From an uncultured Lachnospiraceae bacterium (lineage in GTDB: Bacteria > Bacillota > Clostridia > Lachnospirales > Lachnospiraceae), in NCBI GenBank assembly GCA_910577115.1, contig CAJTMC010000001.1, positions 1-64,000 of the forward strand: a stretch of DNA of 64,000 nt, written 5' to 3'. The position numbers and the translations under genes were made by a program. The number at the start of each line of letters is the position of its first letter. Position 1 is the stretch's first letter. The notes below the pieces were generated by a model, which saw only the letters and a program-made list of their open reading frames with translations, did not search any database and was not told the origin of the DNA. Below, piece after piece: positions 34,605 to 43,364 of this stretch.

Positions 34605-36248
34605 TCAATCAATCGCGTCGACTGTTCCGATAATATATTCATCTGCCTCATAGAGGTTCAGGCCATATGCGTCTATCCCCTCCGTTTCATCACCCCGAAA
34701 AATGTAAACACAACGCTTGTCCGGATTTTCCAGACTTTTTTTCGTGTTCTCATTGACGTTGATGCCTCTTGCAAAGTAATAGTTGTTCATCGTAAGTCCG
34801 TTGTCATATGCATACTTTGCTATATGCATTATACCATTGTTGTCAATATTATGCGACACCCAGACAATATGTTCAAATCCGCCCTTCTCAGACAACCGCA
34901 CCCAGACATCACTTTTCAGCGGAGATTCATACACCACTTCGCCCGCAAAGGTGTTCCTCTGCGCCCGGAGTTTTCCACTGATGTCAAAAATCTGTATCAA
35001 TACGCATATGACAAGCACCACCGCCGCAATGTTCTTTTTTGAAAACAGTCTGTCATTGCAAACAATCGCGCCGATCGTAATTAAGTACCAGACCGGCCAT
35101 ACAATTCTGCCCGACGAGCGGAACATGCTCCAGTAATGCGTGAGCGTACTGCTGTCAGTCAGAACGAACAAAAGTTTGTCTCCAAACGTCACCTCAGGCG
35201 ATGCCGCAAATAAAATCAATCCCACAGACATCAGCACATACATGACTCCATATAAAACAAGCTCCCTGTCTGCCCTGCGCTTCCCTGCATGAATGCGCTG
35301 ATATCCAATGTACACAAAATAAACAAGCACAGACACAAGCAGCAAAATCACTCCAAGCCCTAAATACGCAAATCCCTCATACTGCCCATCATAATATGTC
35401 TTAAGTGCCGGCAGAAAACGCGAATATCCTTTCGCATTAAAAAAGCCGTTTAAATTAAAACTAAATACGCCCAAGTCGCTGCTTCCTGCCTCTGCCTTTG
35501 TAGAAAAACCGCCAAGCAGATACGTACAAACAAATAACCCTGACAGGAATGCCACTCCCGGAAGCGCATATTTTGGTCTTAACCGCTTCTCGCAAAACCA
35601 GCTGCAAAGCACAAAGCCGCACAAAAACGCCCCGCACATCGGCAGCAGGTACATATGGACCGAACCAATATATGCCCCAATAAGCCCCCAATACAGCGAC
35701 GTTTTTCCAATATGCGTATAAATGCTCTTATGACGTACAAACAGATAAATCGCCAAAAGGATAATCCAGTGCCCGCCAAGCGCCGTATGGCGAAACATTT
35801 TTTCAATTACAACAGGTGATAGAATAAAGAAAAGGCTTCCTGCGAGAATCTCTATTTTCCCTACATGAAATTCGTCTAAAATTTTCGCCGAAAAAAGTCC
35901 CTGCAGCATAAAACATATAAGCCCCCACCAGCCAAAATACTGAAAGGTTTCCGGCAAAACAGGAGACAGAAGCTTAAAAAATACGGCAAACAGCGGTATT
36001 GAATCGGTAAAAATTATCGAACTGTAATCGGGATATGCCAGCCCGTCGGTCAGTCCAAACGGAAATGTCCACGCACTTTGGCGGAAAAAACACCATCCCA
36101 AATAGTGCTGCGTCAAATCCCCGCGGTTCAGAAGCCACTCTTCATAAAGCGGATTCAGAACCCAAATCCCGTAGACTGCGATAAAACAAATCGCACCCAA
36201 AAGCATTGCTGCAGCGTATACGGTTCTTGAATTGACTTTGTTTTTCAT
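34605..36248 (-). CDS. Polytopic membrane protein, DUF6311-like putative GT-C glycosyltransferase
   Basis: This 547-residue protein has about twelve helices. The first external loop has WLLNRGDLTQHYLGWCFFRQ, where Asp of GD is the likely GT-C acidic residue, followed by the tract YPDYSSIIFTDSIPLFA. A soluble C-terminal domain of about 100 residues ends it. I identify it with the DUF6311 type from this arrangement; the reaction is not established by sequence. The ATG at 36248 has AAAGGCAGAGG before it. It probably adds a side-chain sugar or other group outside the membrane. Confidence 0.75.
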   Translation of the reverse strand: MKNKVNSRTVYAAAMLLGAICFIAVYGIWVLNPLYEEWLLNRGDLTQHYLGWCFFRQSAWTFPFGLTDGLAYPDYSSIIFTDSIPLFAVFFKLLSPVLPETFQYFGWWGLICFMLQGLFSAKILDEFHVGKIEILAGSLFFILSPVVIEKMFRHTALGGHWIILLAIYLFVRHKSIYTHIGKTSLYWGLIGAYIGSVHMYLLPMCGAFLCGFVLCSWFCEKRLRPKYALPGVAFLSGLFVCTYLLGGFSTKAEAGSSDLGVFSFNLNGFFNAKGYSRFLPALKTYYDGQYEGFAYLGLGVILLLVSVLVYFVYIGYQRIHAGKRRADRELVLYGVMYVLMSVGLILFAASPEVTFGDKLLFVLTDSSTLTHYWSMFRSSGRIVWPVWYLITIGAIVCNDRLFSKKNIAAVVLVICVLIQIFDISGKLRAQRNTFAGEVVYESPLKSDVWVRLSEKGGFEHIVWVSHNIDNNGIMHIAKYAYDNGLTMNNYYFARGINVNENTKKSLENPDKRCVYIFRGDETEGIDAYGLNLYEADEYIIGTVDAID

Positions 36249-36264
36249 AACCTCTGCCTTTCTC

Positions 36265-38106
36265 TCAGCCCTCAGCCTTTCCATGCTGTGCAGGATCACT
36301 CCGATAATATAAAAGCCCGACCAGCACGGGCACCATACACATCGTCGGCATAGCATACCGCAGGCAGGTATTTACCGGCGAAATAAGGCACACCAGAATA
36401 TTGACCGCCGGAGGAATCACTGCAATTAACAGTCTGTACTTTTTTTTTGCAATCAAAGTCATCGCTGCAAGCAGCACGCACCATGTATAAAAACCGCACC
36501 TGTATAAGAGTCCGATTCCCGGCAGATACTCTGCCTTGCTCACCTGTTGAAGCAAAAACCGTGCAGGCTTTAACCATTTTATTTGGCGATATGCATGCAT
36601 ACCGCTTGTCAGCATATTTCTATCATTCTCATAAAAGCCCGTCCCCTCCTTGTATGGTTTCGCCTCAGGATAGTAATATCCATATGAACATTCAAGGAAG
36701 GTTTTTACATAGGACATTGGGTGTCTGCAAAACTGTGCAAACCACACCTTAAAATATTCCGCTTTTACCTCCGAGAATTCTTTATTGGTATGGTCTGCCG
36801 AATGATATTCCGAAAGCTTTAAGCAGTTTTTCACCCAGTCTGCAAGCTGCGGATTGTATACTTTTACCATCTCATCATAGTCAAAAATCGTATTCAGCAG
36901 CACTCTCTCCTCATCCGTCACATCCTCTGGATAATCCTGTCCATATTTTGCCGTCTGTTGAAACAGGATACAGTAAGTATCCTCCTTCGCGTCAAGACTG
37001 ATAACGCCGAGGGCCGGATATAATCCATTATTTAAAATTGTGTTAATAAGCAGCATTATGCATGTCCCTGCAATCAGAATCAACCGCTTTCCCTTTGCAA
37101 AGCATATGGCAAACGGAATGGCAAAAAGCAATACATAAACACCGTTATTTCTTGTCTGCATCATCAGAACCGCGTAAACGATCATCAAGACAAAGTTTCT
37201 TTTCCTGAGCCAAAAACGGCTGCTGTCAATCAGGCAGTATATCAGCTGCAGCGTAAACAAAAGTGTCAGCGGATAATATAACGTATCCTTTATCACCGTA
37301 CAGTCAAAAATGCACCAGACTGTAAACGCTGCATAATAGACAAGGCTTCCCCATCTCACCCAATAAGGCAGCTTAAAACGTTTATAAAGCATACATACCT
37401 GTGCCACTGCAAATGCCGAGAGCAATGTCTGCATTACAGGAATTACAAACATTCCGATATTCGGCAGCTTCCACTCCTGCGAGTACCACGCAATCGCTCC
37501 ATACAGGTAGCTGATGAACGGCGGATGATGATTGGTAAACGGCTCCGTGCCAAAAAAACAGCAAATCTGAGCCCCGCCGTCCCATGACATGGAGCAGGGA
37601 TAAAATGCAATCAGATACGGCAGACGGCATAAAATAACCGCAAGAATCACACCTGCCGTCACATGTTTTTCAAAAAGCCACTCTGTAAGACTTCCTGTTC
37701 TGCACTCCGTCCATTTCTGAAAATCATACGCTGTCAAGCAAATAATAACTACTGTTATGATATAAAATAACGGCATATATCCTAAAAACAGCAGAATTGC
37801 AAAAAATTCATACTTTAAATCCGGCTCCGCAGTCTGCGCTTTGCCAATAATCATAAAGGCAGAAAAAAGAAACGCCATAACCGCACTGCACACCTTTTCT
37901 CTTTTGCCTGTCCGGATAACAATTCTCTTTTCCACAATCCACTTGCGGTACACGGCCCAAACGATCACAAGTGCAATCAGCTGCGGTATTCCATCGCCGT
38001 TTAATGCCATTGACAGATTTCCGGTAGAGTCCACATCCGCAAAAAGCGCCGCCGTCGTAAACATTGATACTGCCAGAACCAAAATCTCATTGAACCATCT
38101 TTTCAT
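36265..38106 (-). CDS. Polytopic membrane protein, DUF6020-like GT-C family, first gene of the left locus
   Basis: This 613-residue protein has about twelve helices with MSWDGGAQICCFF and NHHPPFISYLYG in the first external loops, then VIKDTLYYPLTLL and TRNNGVYVLL. The same motif order (GDTCNQ, NGHHP, TKDI, RNDGKY) occurs in the two DUF6020-like paralogues at 47.7 and 56.6 kb, so the three form a family. The Asp and HHP motifs suggest a lipid-phosphate sugar transferase. ATG 38106 has GGGGGA six bases upstream. It is the first gene behind the divergent promoter region. Confidence 0.78.
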   Translation of the reverse strand: MKRWFNEILVLAVSMFTTAALFADVDSTGNLSMALNGDGIPQLIALVIVWAVYRKWIVEKRIVIRTGKREKVCSAVMAFLFSAFMIIGKAQTAEPDLKYEFFAILLFLGYMPLFYIITVVIICLTAYDFQKWTECRTGSLTEWLFEKHVTAGVILAVILCRLPYLIAFYPCSMSWDGGAQICCFFGTEPFTNHHPPFISYLYGAIAWYSQEWKLPNIGMFVIPVMQTLLSAFAVAQVCMLYKRFKLPYWVRWGSLVYYAAFTVWCIFDCTVIKDTLYYPLTLLFTLQLIYCLIDSSRFWLRKRNFVLMIVYAVLMMQTRNNGVYVLLFAIPFAICFAKGKRLILIAGTCIMLLINTILNNGLYPALGVISLDAKEDTYCILFQQTAKYGQDYPEDVTDEERVLLNTIFDYDEMVKVYNPQLADWVKNCLKLSEYHSADHTNKEFSEVKAEYFKVWFAQFCRHPMSYVKTFLECSYGYYYPEAKPYKEGTGFYENDRNMLTSGMHAYRQIKWLKPARFLLQQVSKAEYLPGIGLLYRCGFYTWCVLLAAMTLIAKKKYRLLIAVIPPAVNILVCLISPVNTCLRYAMPTMCMVPVLVGLLYYRSDPAQHGKAEG

Positions 38107-38124
38107 ATTAATCCCCCATGCTGC

Positions 38125-38200
38125 CAACAGCCCGCGAATTTGGGCGCAACATAAATTTGCTGTGTAAAAAAATTATTTTTCACACTAACTCCCATCTGCC
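38125..38200 (-). repeat. AGTGTGAAA intergenic repeat family, copy 3, in the operon leader
   Basis: On the minus strand: GGGAG, then AGTGTGAAAAATAA, T-rich arm, ACACAGCAAATTTATG. The arms GTGTGAAAAA and TTTTTTACAC can form an AT-rich hairpin about 55-75 bases before the first gene. It shares blocks with copies 1 and 2 flanking rfbC. A leader attenuator is possible. Confidence 0.45.
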
Positions 38201-38282
38201 CCCTGCATCTTTTCCCCATTTTGACTTGTAAAATCTGCGGTATCCTATTTCCTCATATATTAGGATGAATCTATCTGTTCGT

Positions 38283-38311
38283 ATTATACATTCTCTTCTC
38301 GGTTGCCCTAA
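38283..38311 (-). promoter_or_regulatory. Likely promoter of the left polysaccharide locus
   Basis: Perfect TATAAT (38288-38283) with a weak -35 (TTAGGG, 38311-38306, 17-bp spacer) on the minus strand, giving a leader of about 170 nt to the ATG at 38106. The weak -35 suggests an activator. Confidence 0.45.
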
Positions 38312-38332
38312 AATTATCCAATTTATTATACA
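38303..38332 (+). promoter_or_regulatory. Likely promoter of the signal peptidase gene
   Basis: TTGCCC (38303-38308), 18-bp spacer, TATACA (38327-38332), plus strand. It overlaps the divergent promoter, so the two units may compete or share control. Confidence 0.4.
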
Positions 38333-38409
38333 ATAATTTTTCTTATTATGCTATTATGGAATTATTAAAATATAAAATATTGTCAAAATTTTATATAGCA
38401 GGTAGTTCA

Positions 38410-38961
38410 ATGCGGAAAAAAATATTCATTATACTTTTGATACTGTTCCTTACATTTTATGTCTCACAAAATTTATATCAACTCAATCTAATACAGGGAG
38501 ACTCCATGTCCCCAACCTACAAAAATATGCAGTTTACCCTTATAGACAAGCGTGTCTCCGACTTTCAACGCGGTGACGTTATTGTATTTTACTCTGATAC
38601 GCTCAACTGCACTATGGTAAAACGCATTATTGCAGCTTCTGGCGATACCGTTTTGATTTCAGACGGACTTGTGTTTGTAAACAATACCCCAAGTCCCTAT
38701 ACGGACAGCGATATAACGTATGCCGGCACAGCGGCTCAAACACTGGTTGTCGGTGATAACAGCTTTTTTGTGATGGGCGATAACCATGCGCAGAGCAAGG
38801 ACAGCAGAGACGCCGAAATCGGCTGTATCCCTACTGAAAATATTATAGGACGCCTTATTCCGAGTCGGCTTCCACGCAAACAAAAACCACCATCCCAAAT
38901 GAATCGTGGTTCTTATTTGTGTATGTACAACATCTGTTCAGACCAAAGCCCCTCTTCCTGA
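38410..38961 (+). CDS. lepB: Signal peptidase I
   Basis: This 183-residue type I signal peptidase has one N-terminal helix and then catalytic Ser in QGDSMSPTY and Lys in TMVKRIIAASGDTV, plus the late box FFVMGDNHAQSKDSRD. It cleaves signal peptides on the outer face. I choose the ATG at 38410 (AGGTAG upstream) over 38356, which has no ribosome site. It is transcribed alone, divergent from the polysaccharide operon, and its last 49 bp overlap the end of the convergent GNAT gene. The short hydrophilic tail past the catalytic domain may be a by-product of that overlap. Confidence 0.93.
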   Translation: MRKKIFIILLILFLTFYVSQNLYQLNLIQGDSMSPTYKNMQFTLIDKRVSDFQRGDVIVFYSDTLNCTMVKRIIAASGDTVLISDGLVFVNNTPSPYTDSDITYAGTAAQTLVVGDNSFFVMGDNHAQSKDSRDAEIGCIPTENIIGRLIPSRLPRKQKPPSQMNRGSYLCMYNICSDQSPSS

Positions 38962-39743
38962 AATCCATACTTTTTACAACTTTCGTACACGGGTATATTA
39001 TTAATATCTACCCACGGATAACATTTTTCTATACCTTCCTGCGCCATCCTGCGTAATGCGAAATCCATTAAAATCGTTCCTAGTCCTTGTCGCCTGTATA
39101 AAGGATTTATCACCAGGTGATTTAAAACACAAGATTTCGAAGCAGTATTCATATAGGCTGCCCCCACTAATCCATTACACTGTTTCATAACATAAACATG
39201 TCCGGTACCTATCATTCGCTGCAGGTCTTGCTTATTAGGCAAAGGTATACTATAAGGATCCAAATTGAATCTCCACAAATCTAAAATTGCATCAATATCC
39301 TTATGCCCTGCACACGATAAACCAAAATCTTTTTTTTGCATCAAATCCTGATTACAATAAGATTCTTTCTCTATCATATACTTCAATCTGACATATTTTT
39401 TATAAATTTTAAATCCGGCCGTCATCCAACGCTTTTCTTCTGATTTTATTGCATCAGAATTTTCTATATCTCTTGCCACCAAGTCTAAAATCATTGTCTT
39501 TTCTGTTTTTTCCACATCCGGCACATGATCGCCCTTAACAAAATAAAATATATGCGAAAAATCTGTTTCTTCTACATAAAATAACAACGCTTCCTTGTTC
39601 TGCCAGTACTTCATCTCTCTTCTTTCTATTATATCCTTTAATTCATTGGGCAGGAAGTAAAAATTTGTCGCTACTTTACCATGTTCTCTTCTAAAATCTT
39701 TGATTAATAAATTGCACTGATTATATGATTCAACCGTTTTCAT
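38913..39743 (-). CDS. GNAT-family acetyltransferase-like protein, last gene of the Dlt-like cassette
   Basis: In this 276-residue protein the C-terminal half is a GNAT domain with acetyl-CoA loop INPLYRRQGLGTILMDFAL (R/QxxGxG) and YESCKKYGFQEEGLW. The N-terminal half is a divergent domain without a motif I know. In position it follows the MBOAT gene by 11 bp, where a dlt operon would carry dltD. It may prepare or modify the amino-acyl or acyl group used by the cassette. Low GC matches the cassette rather than the left locus. Confidence 0.85.
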   Translation of the reverse strand: MKTVESYNQCNLLIKDFRREHGKVATNFYFLPNELKDIIERREMKYWQNKEALLFYVEETDFSHIFYFVKGDHVPDVEKTEKTMILDLVARDIENSDAIKSEEKRWMTAGFKIYKKYVRLKYMIEKESYCNQDLMQKKDFGLSCAGHKDIDAILDLWRFNLDPYSIPLPNKQDLQRMIGTGHVYVMKQCNGLVGAAYMNTASKSCVLNHLVINPLYRRQGLGTILMDFALRRMAQEGIEKCYPWVDINNIPVYESCKKYGFQEEGLWSEQMLYIHK

Positions 39744-39754
39744 AAATCCTCTTT

Positions 39755-41353
39755 CTAAAATTGCTGATATATAAACGACGCGCTGTCATACACTGAGCCA
39801 TAAATGCCAAAAATGATCACCGCGAATATCGCTGCATAATACACAATCCACCGAAATACAATTCCCTGTTTTGCTATTGTCTGACGTATTTTTATGCCCT
39901 TTTCATGTGCAGCATCAACACCAAGCATCACCAAAAGCATCATACATAAAATAATCCAGTCAGCCGTCTCTAATCCTAATCTAATCAAAGTTTTATCTAT
40001 CAGAAAAGCGACATTAAAAAAGCCTTTAAACGATGCTCCTATCATAAGAAATGCAACCGTCAAATTTTCTGATCTGGAAAAAAGCCTTCCTACAGAGCAC
40101 AGAACAATAGTTCGAATCATTTGAAAAAATTTCCATGAGAATCTCTCTTCGTGAATTCCAAGTTTCTTTTTGATACGACAATAAACGTCTTCCGACAAAA
40201 TACCCGACATAATGAATAGGCCGTTCCATATACCATATGCAATGTATTTCCATTCCGGGCCATGCCAAAAGCCGACCAGAAAATACACGATAAACATTGC
40301 TATAAAAGAAGGAATCTTTTTACCCATGTTACTGCCAAACAGTTTTCTGGCTTTTTTACTAATATTCCCCGAAAATCCTGACAAAGAAAGCGGATAAAAT
40401 ACATAATCTTTCATCCATGCCCCCAACGTGATATGCCACCTGCGCCAAAACTCCTCAATGGATCTTGCAAAATACGGCTGTTTAAAGTTGAGCTGCAGGT
40501 CAATTCCCCAAATTTGTGACACCCCTCTTGCAATATCCATGCCGCCCGAAAAATCTGCATAGACCTGTAAGCCATATCCAAATGCTGCAAACAAAACAAT
40601 CAGTCCATTATAGTCGCCATAATGATTAAAGACCATGTTTACCGGAATTGCCAATCGGTCTGCGATGACAAGCTTCTTCATCAATCCCCATAATATAAGC
40701 TGTAATCCAAACATGCATCTTTTGTAATCAAACTCATGCCCTTCGTAAAGCTGTTTTGCCAAATGATCATGCCGTGCAATTGGTCCCTGCACAATTTGTG
40801 GAAAATAGGACATAAAAAGCATGAATTTGAAAGGATTCTTATCCGCCTGATATTTTCCCCGATATACATCTGTCATATATGCAATCGCCTGAAGAGTATA
40901 AAAAGATAATCCTATAGGTATCAGAAGATTCCATTCAGGTACTGCTACAGGAATTCCAATCCAGCGAAACAATTCACATACATTTTCTGAAAAAAAATGA
41001 AAGTATTTCAACAAAAGAAGCATGGACAAATCCAGAAGAACACCCCAAATCAAAATATGCTTATTTACTTTTTTATGATTCTGCTTATATGCTTTTCGTT
41101 CCTCTGATGTTATTTCACTGTGACCATTTAAATAAATAGCACATTTTTTGTTTCGCGTATCAATCATTTTTCCGATTGCAAATGTAACACTTGTCATGAG
41201 CAGCAAAACAACTGTGAAGGCCCTGCTGCTCATCCAATAAAAGAAATAACTTCCTAAAAGCAATACAATCCATCTGTAATTTTTTTTAACGCAAAAATAC
41301 AGAATGGAAATACCTGCGACAAAGACGCCAAACGCCGCTGAAACAAAAGTCAT
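39755..41353 (-). CDS. MBOAT-family membrane O-acyltransferase (DltB/AlgI-like)
   Basis: This 532-residue protein has about eleven helices and the MBOAT hallmarks: QGPIARHDHLAKQL, YADFSGGMDIARG, EEFWRRWHITLGAWMKDYV and the catalytic His in FLVGFWHGPEWKYI. Such enzymes move an acyl or D-alanyl group from a carrier to an extracytoplasmic polymer. Preceded by carrier protein and adenylation enzyme in the DltA-DltC-DltB functional set, although the order here is A, C, B. The usual partner DltD is absent from this cassette; an SGNH candidate lies at 46.0-47.7 kb. Confidence 0.93.
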   Translation of the reverse strand: MTFVSAAFGVFVAGISILYFCVKKNYRWIVLLLGSYFFYWMSSRAFTVVLLLMTSVTFAIGKMIDTRNKKCAIYLNGHSEITSEERKAYKQNHKKVNKHILIWGVLLDLSMLLLLKYFHFFSENVCELFRWIGIPVAVPEWNLLIPIGLSFYTLQAIAYMTDVYRGKYQADKNPFKFMLFMSYFPQIVQGPIARHDHLAKQLYEGHEFDYKRCMFGLQLILWGLMKKLVIADRLAIPVNMVFNHYGDYNGLIVLFAAFGYGLQVYADFSGGMDIARGVSQIWGIDLQLNFKQPYFARSIEEFWRRWHITLGAWMKDYVFYPLSLSGFSGNISKKARKLFGSNMGKKIPSFIAMFIVYFLVGFWHGPEWKYIAYGIWNGLFIMSGILSEDVYCRIKKKLGIHEERFSWKFFQMIRTIVLCSVGRLFSRSENLTVAFLMIGASFKGFFNVAFLIDKTLIRLGLETADWIILCMMLLVMLGVDAAHEKGIKIRQTIAKQGIVFRWIVYYAAIFAVIIFGIYGSVYDSASFIYQQF

Positions 41354-41363
41354 CCTGCGCCCC

Positions 41364-41597
41364 CTACTCCTGCTGCAGTTTTACAATCAGCTTTACCATT
41401 GCCTCAGGTGTATTGAAGTTTTCCGGAAGCAGATCATCAACTGAAATATCAACGCCAAAAGCTTCATTGAATTCTCCAACAATTGATATAATATCAAATG
41501 AATCCAGCATCTCATCATCCATTAATTTTTTGTCTAAGTTATTAAAATCAATGTCCGCTCTAACATCTTCCAATATTTTTATTACTTTCTCTCTCAT
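41364..41597 (-). CDS. Acyl/aminoacyl carrier protein (DltC-like)
   Basis: This 77-residue acidic four-helix protein has the phosphopantetheine site in LDSFDIISI (Ser33). Size and site fit DltC or an ACP. It accepts the residue activated by the adenylation enzyme immediately upstream and presents it to the MBOAT enzyme. Spacing of 18 and 10 bp on either side shows an operon. Confidence 0.92.
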   Translation of the reverse strand: MREKVIKILEDVRADIDFNNLDKKLMDDEMLDSFDIISIVGEFNEAFGVDISVDDLLPENFNTPEAMVKLIVKLQQE

Positions 41598-41615
41598 TAT
41601 GTTTTCTTCCTTTCC

Positions 41616-43127
41616 CTAATCTTCCTCTAAAGTTTCCTTTAATTTCGTTCTGTCTATCTTGTTGTTTTTATTTAACGGAAGCTTTTCATATCTGACAAAT
41701 TTATTTGGCCACATATATTTCGGTAATACCGTTTGAAGGCGTTCCACAATTTCCTTTCTGCATACCTGCTTTGCCTGATAAAATAAAACGATTTTTTCAT
41801 TTTTCTCATCATAAATACAGACTGCCGATTCAATGAAGTCCATCGCATTCACTGCGACTTCTATTTCTCCTAACTCAATCCGATGTCCCATATGCTTGAT
41901 TTGGAAATCGCGCCGTGACAAAAAGAGCAATTCGCCGCGTTCATTATACTTTACTAAATCTCCTGTGCAGTATATAAGCTCCGGATAATCGTTGTTCAAC
42001 GGATTTTGTATAAATGCTTCCGCCGTTTTTTTTCGGTTATTATAATATCCAAGTGCTAAAGAACTGCCCCTTACGCACAGCTCACCGGTCTCTCCTCTTG
42101 GCACTTCCTGTTTCCGTTCACTGTCCAAAAGAATAATATCCGTATTGTTGAATTTTTTTCCAATCGGAAGACTCTCCTCATTTGTGAATTCACGATCAAC
42201 AATGTAATAAGTACAGTTACACGTAATTTCTGTTGGTCCGTACAGATTAACATACTGTAAATCTTTTAGATAAGATCTCCAATAATTAAGCACTTTGTTT
42301 GGCATTGCTTCACCTGAAAACATAATCTGTTTCAGATATTGAGGAAGAATTTTGTCAAATGTCTTGAAATTTGCAATCATTACCAATGCTGATGCTGCCC
42401 ATATTGCAGTATTAATTTTATTTTCATTTAAGTATTCTACAAGCTTAAGCGGCATAGAAAATAATCTTTTAGGTATGATATACATCGTACCTCCCGCTTT
42501 TATTGTTGAATAGATATCTTTTACCGATACATCAAAGTCAAACGGCGCCTGATTTCCCCATACATTCTCATGCGTAAATCCAAATATTTCCGCAAAATTG
42601 TCGATTAAATCTATTACTGATCGATGCCCTACCAATACACCTTTGGGTACTCCTGTAGAACCTGACGTAAAAATGGCATAAAGTGGGTCTGTGTCAATCT
42701 GGCCGCATTGTACTTTGTCTAACTGCACTTCATTGATGCAAGAATCTTTTAAATCCTGCAGCAAGATGTTTCTTCGATACTTTAAGAAATCCATCTGTCC
42801 CTGTTTTGAACAGATAATCATTATTGGATTTAACGTATCTATAATCAACTTTTTCCTTTGTTCCGGCAGCGCATTATCTATAGGCACGTAAAAATTTCCG
42901 CTGTATACAATACCCATAAACGCTTCTATACTTTCTATGCATCTGTCAATGTAGACGACAATCGGTTTTTTTGTCTGATTACCGGTTATATCAATGATTT
43001 TGCTTCCTATTTTTTTGGCACTTTCTATAAATTCGGTATAATTAAGACTATGCTTTTCATCAACAAGCGCTGTTTTTTCAGGATATTTTTTTGCCGAATC
43101 TTCAAGATATGCAAGAACATTTTTCAT
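41616..43127 (-). CDS. Stand-alone AMP-binding amino-acid/acyl activating enzyme (DltA-like)
   Basis: This 503-residue enzyme has adenylation core motifs A3 FTSGSTGVPKGVLVGHRS, A5 NLYGPTEITCNC, A7 CTGDLVKYNERGELLFLSRR, A8 QIKHMGHRIELGEIE and the A10 lysine in LNKNNKIDRTKL. No carrier or condensation domain is attached, as in DltA. It should form an aminoacyl- or acyl-adenylate and load the small carrier protein. Substrate is not certain; D-alanine is the best guess from family context. The ATG overlaps (ATGA) a short upstream ORF. Expression may depend on the invertible segment 170 bp upstream. Confidence 0.92.
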   Translation of the reverse strand: MKNVLAYLEDSAKKYPEKTALVDEKHSLNYTEFIESAKKIGSKIIDITGNQTKKPIVVYIDRCIESIEAFMGIVYSGNFYVPIDNALPEQRKKLIIDTLNPIMIICSKQGQMDFLKYRRNILLQDLKDSCINEVQLDKVQCGQIDTDPLYAIFTSGSTGVPKGVLVGHRSVIDLIDNFAEIFGFTHENVWGNQAPFDFDVSVKDIYSTIKAGGTMYIIPKRLFSMPLKLVEYLNENKINTAIWAASALVMIANFKTFDKILPQYLKQIMFSGEAMPNKVLNYWRSYLKDLQYVNLYGPTEITCNCTYYIVDREFTNEESLPIGKKFNNTDIILLDSERKQEVPRGETGELCVRGSSLALGYYNNRKKTAEAFIQNPLNNDYPELIYCTGDLVKYNERGELLFLSRRDFQIKHMGHRIELGEIEVAVNAMDFIESAVCIYDEKNEKIVLFYQAKQVCRKEIVERLQTVLPKYMWPNKFVRYEKLPLNKNNKIDRTKLKETLEED

Positions 43128-43249
43128 AGGTACTTCTCCTCGTATATATTTAAGGAATCACGTCTTTTTCTATCACGCTCAATACTGCATTTCTGTACAC
43201 CTTCTTGTAACCAATTGATTTTTCTGCATAATATATTATGTTTATCCAA
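43124..43249 (-). CDS. Short 41-residue ORF coupled to the DltA-like gene
   Basis: TTG start at 43249 with a strong AAGGAG eight bases upstream; the ORF ends in ATGA overlapping the adenylation gene. The product is basic and hydrophilic (CSIERDRKRRDSLNIYEEKYL at its end, in two parts of 10 and 11). It occupies the position of dltX but has no transmembrane helix, so it is not a DltX. It may be a leader peptide for translational coupling. Real translation is unproven. Confidence 0.45.
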   Translation of the reverse strand: MDKHNILCRKINWLQEGVQKCSIERDRKRRDSLNIYEEKYL

Positions 43250-43293
43250 AACGAAATCTCCTTATGCTTCAATATATTACGCAAAATAGTACG

Positions 43294-43332
43294 CAATATA
43301 AGAGATAACAATTGTATTCATAGTGTTATCTT
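43294..43332 (+). repeat. Left inverted repeat / recombination site of the invertible segment
   Basis: A 39-bp site of which 38 positions match the inverted copy at 44011-44048 apart from one substitution and one 1-bp indel. Internally it holds AGATAACA and TGTTATCT arms around a 13-bp spacer, the layout of a tyrosine-recombinase crossover site with two protomer-binding arms. Confidence 0.85.
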
Positions 43333-43364
43333 AGTATTCAAAATATAGAAAAGAGGAAAATACA

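Noticed and set aside
43124..43249. DltX candidate upstream of the DltA-like gene
   Set aside because: Position fits, but the 41-residue product is hydrophilic and basic and lacks the transmembrane helix of DltX.
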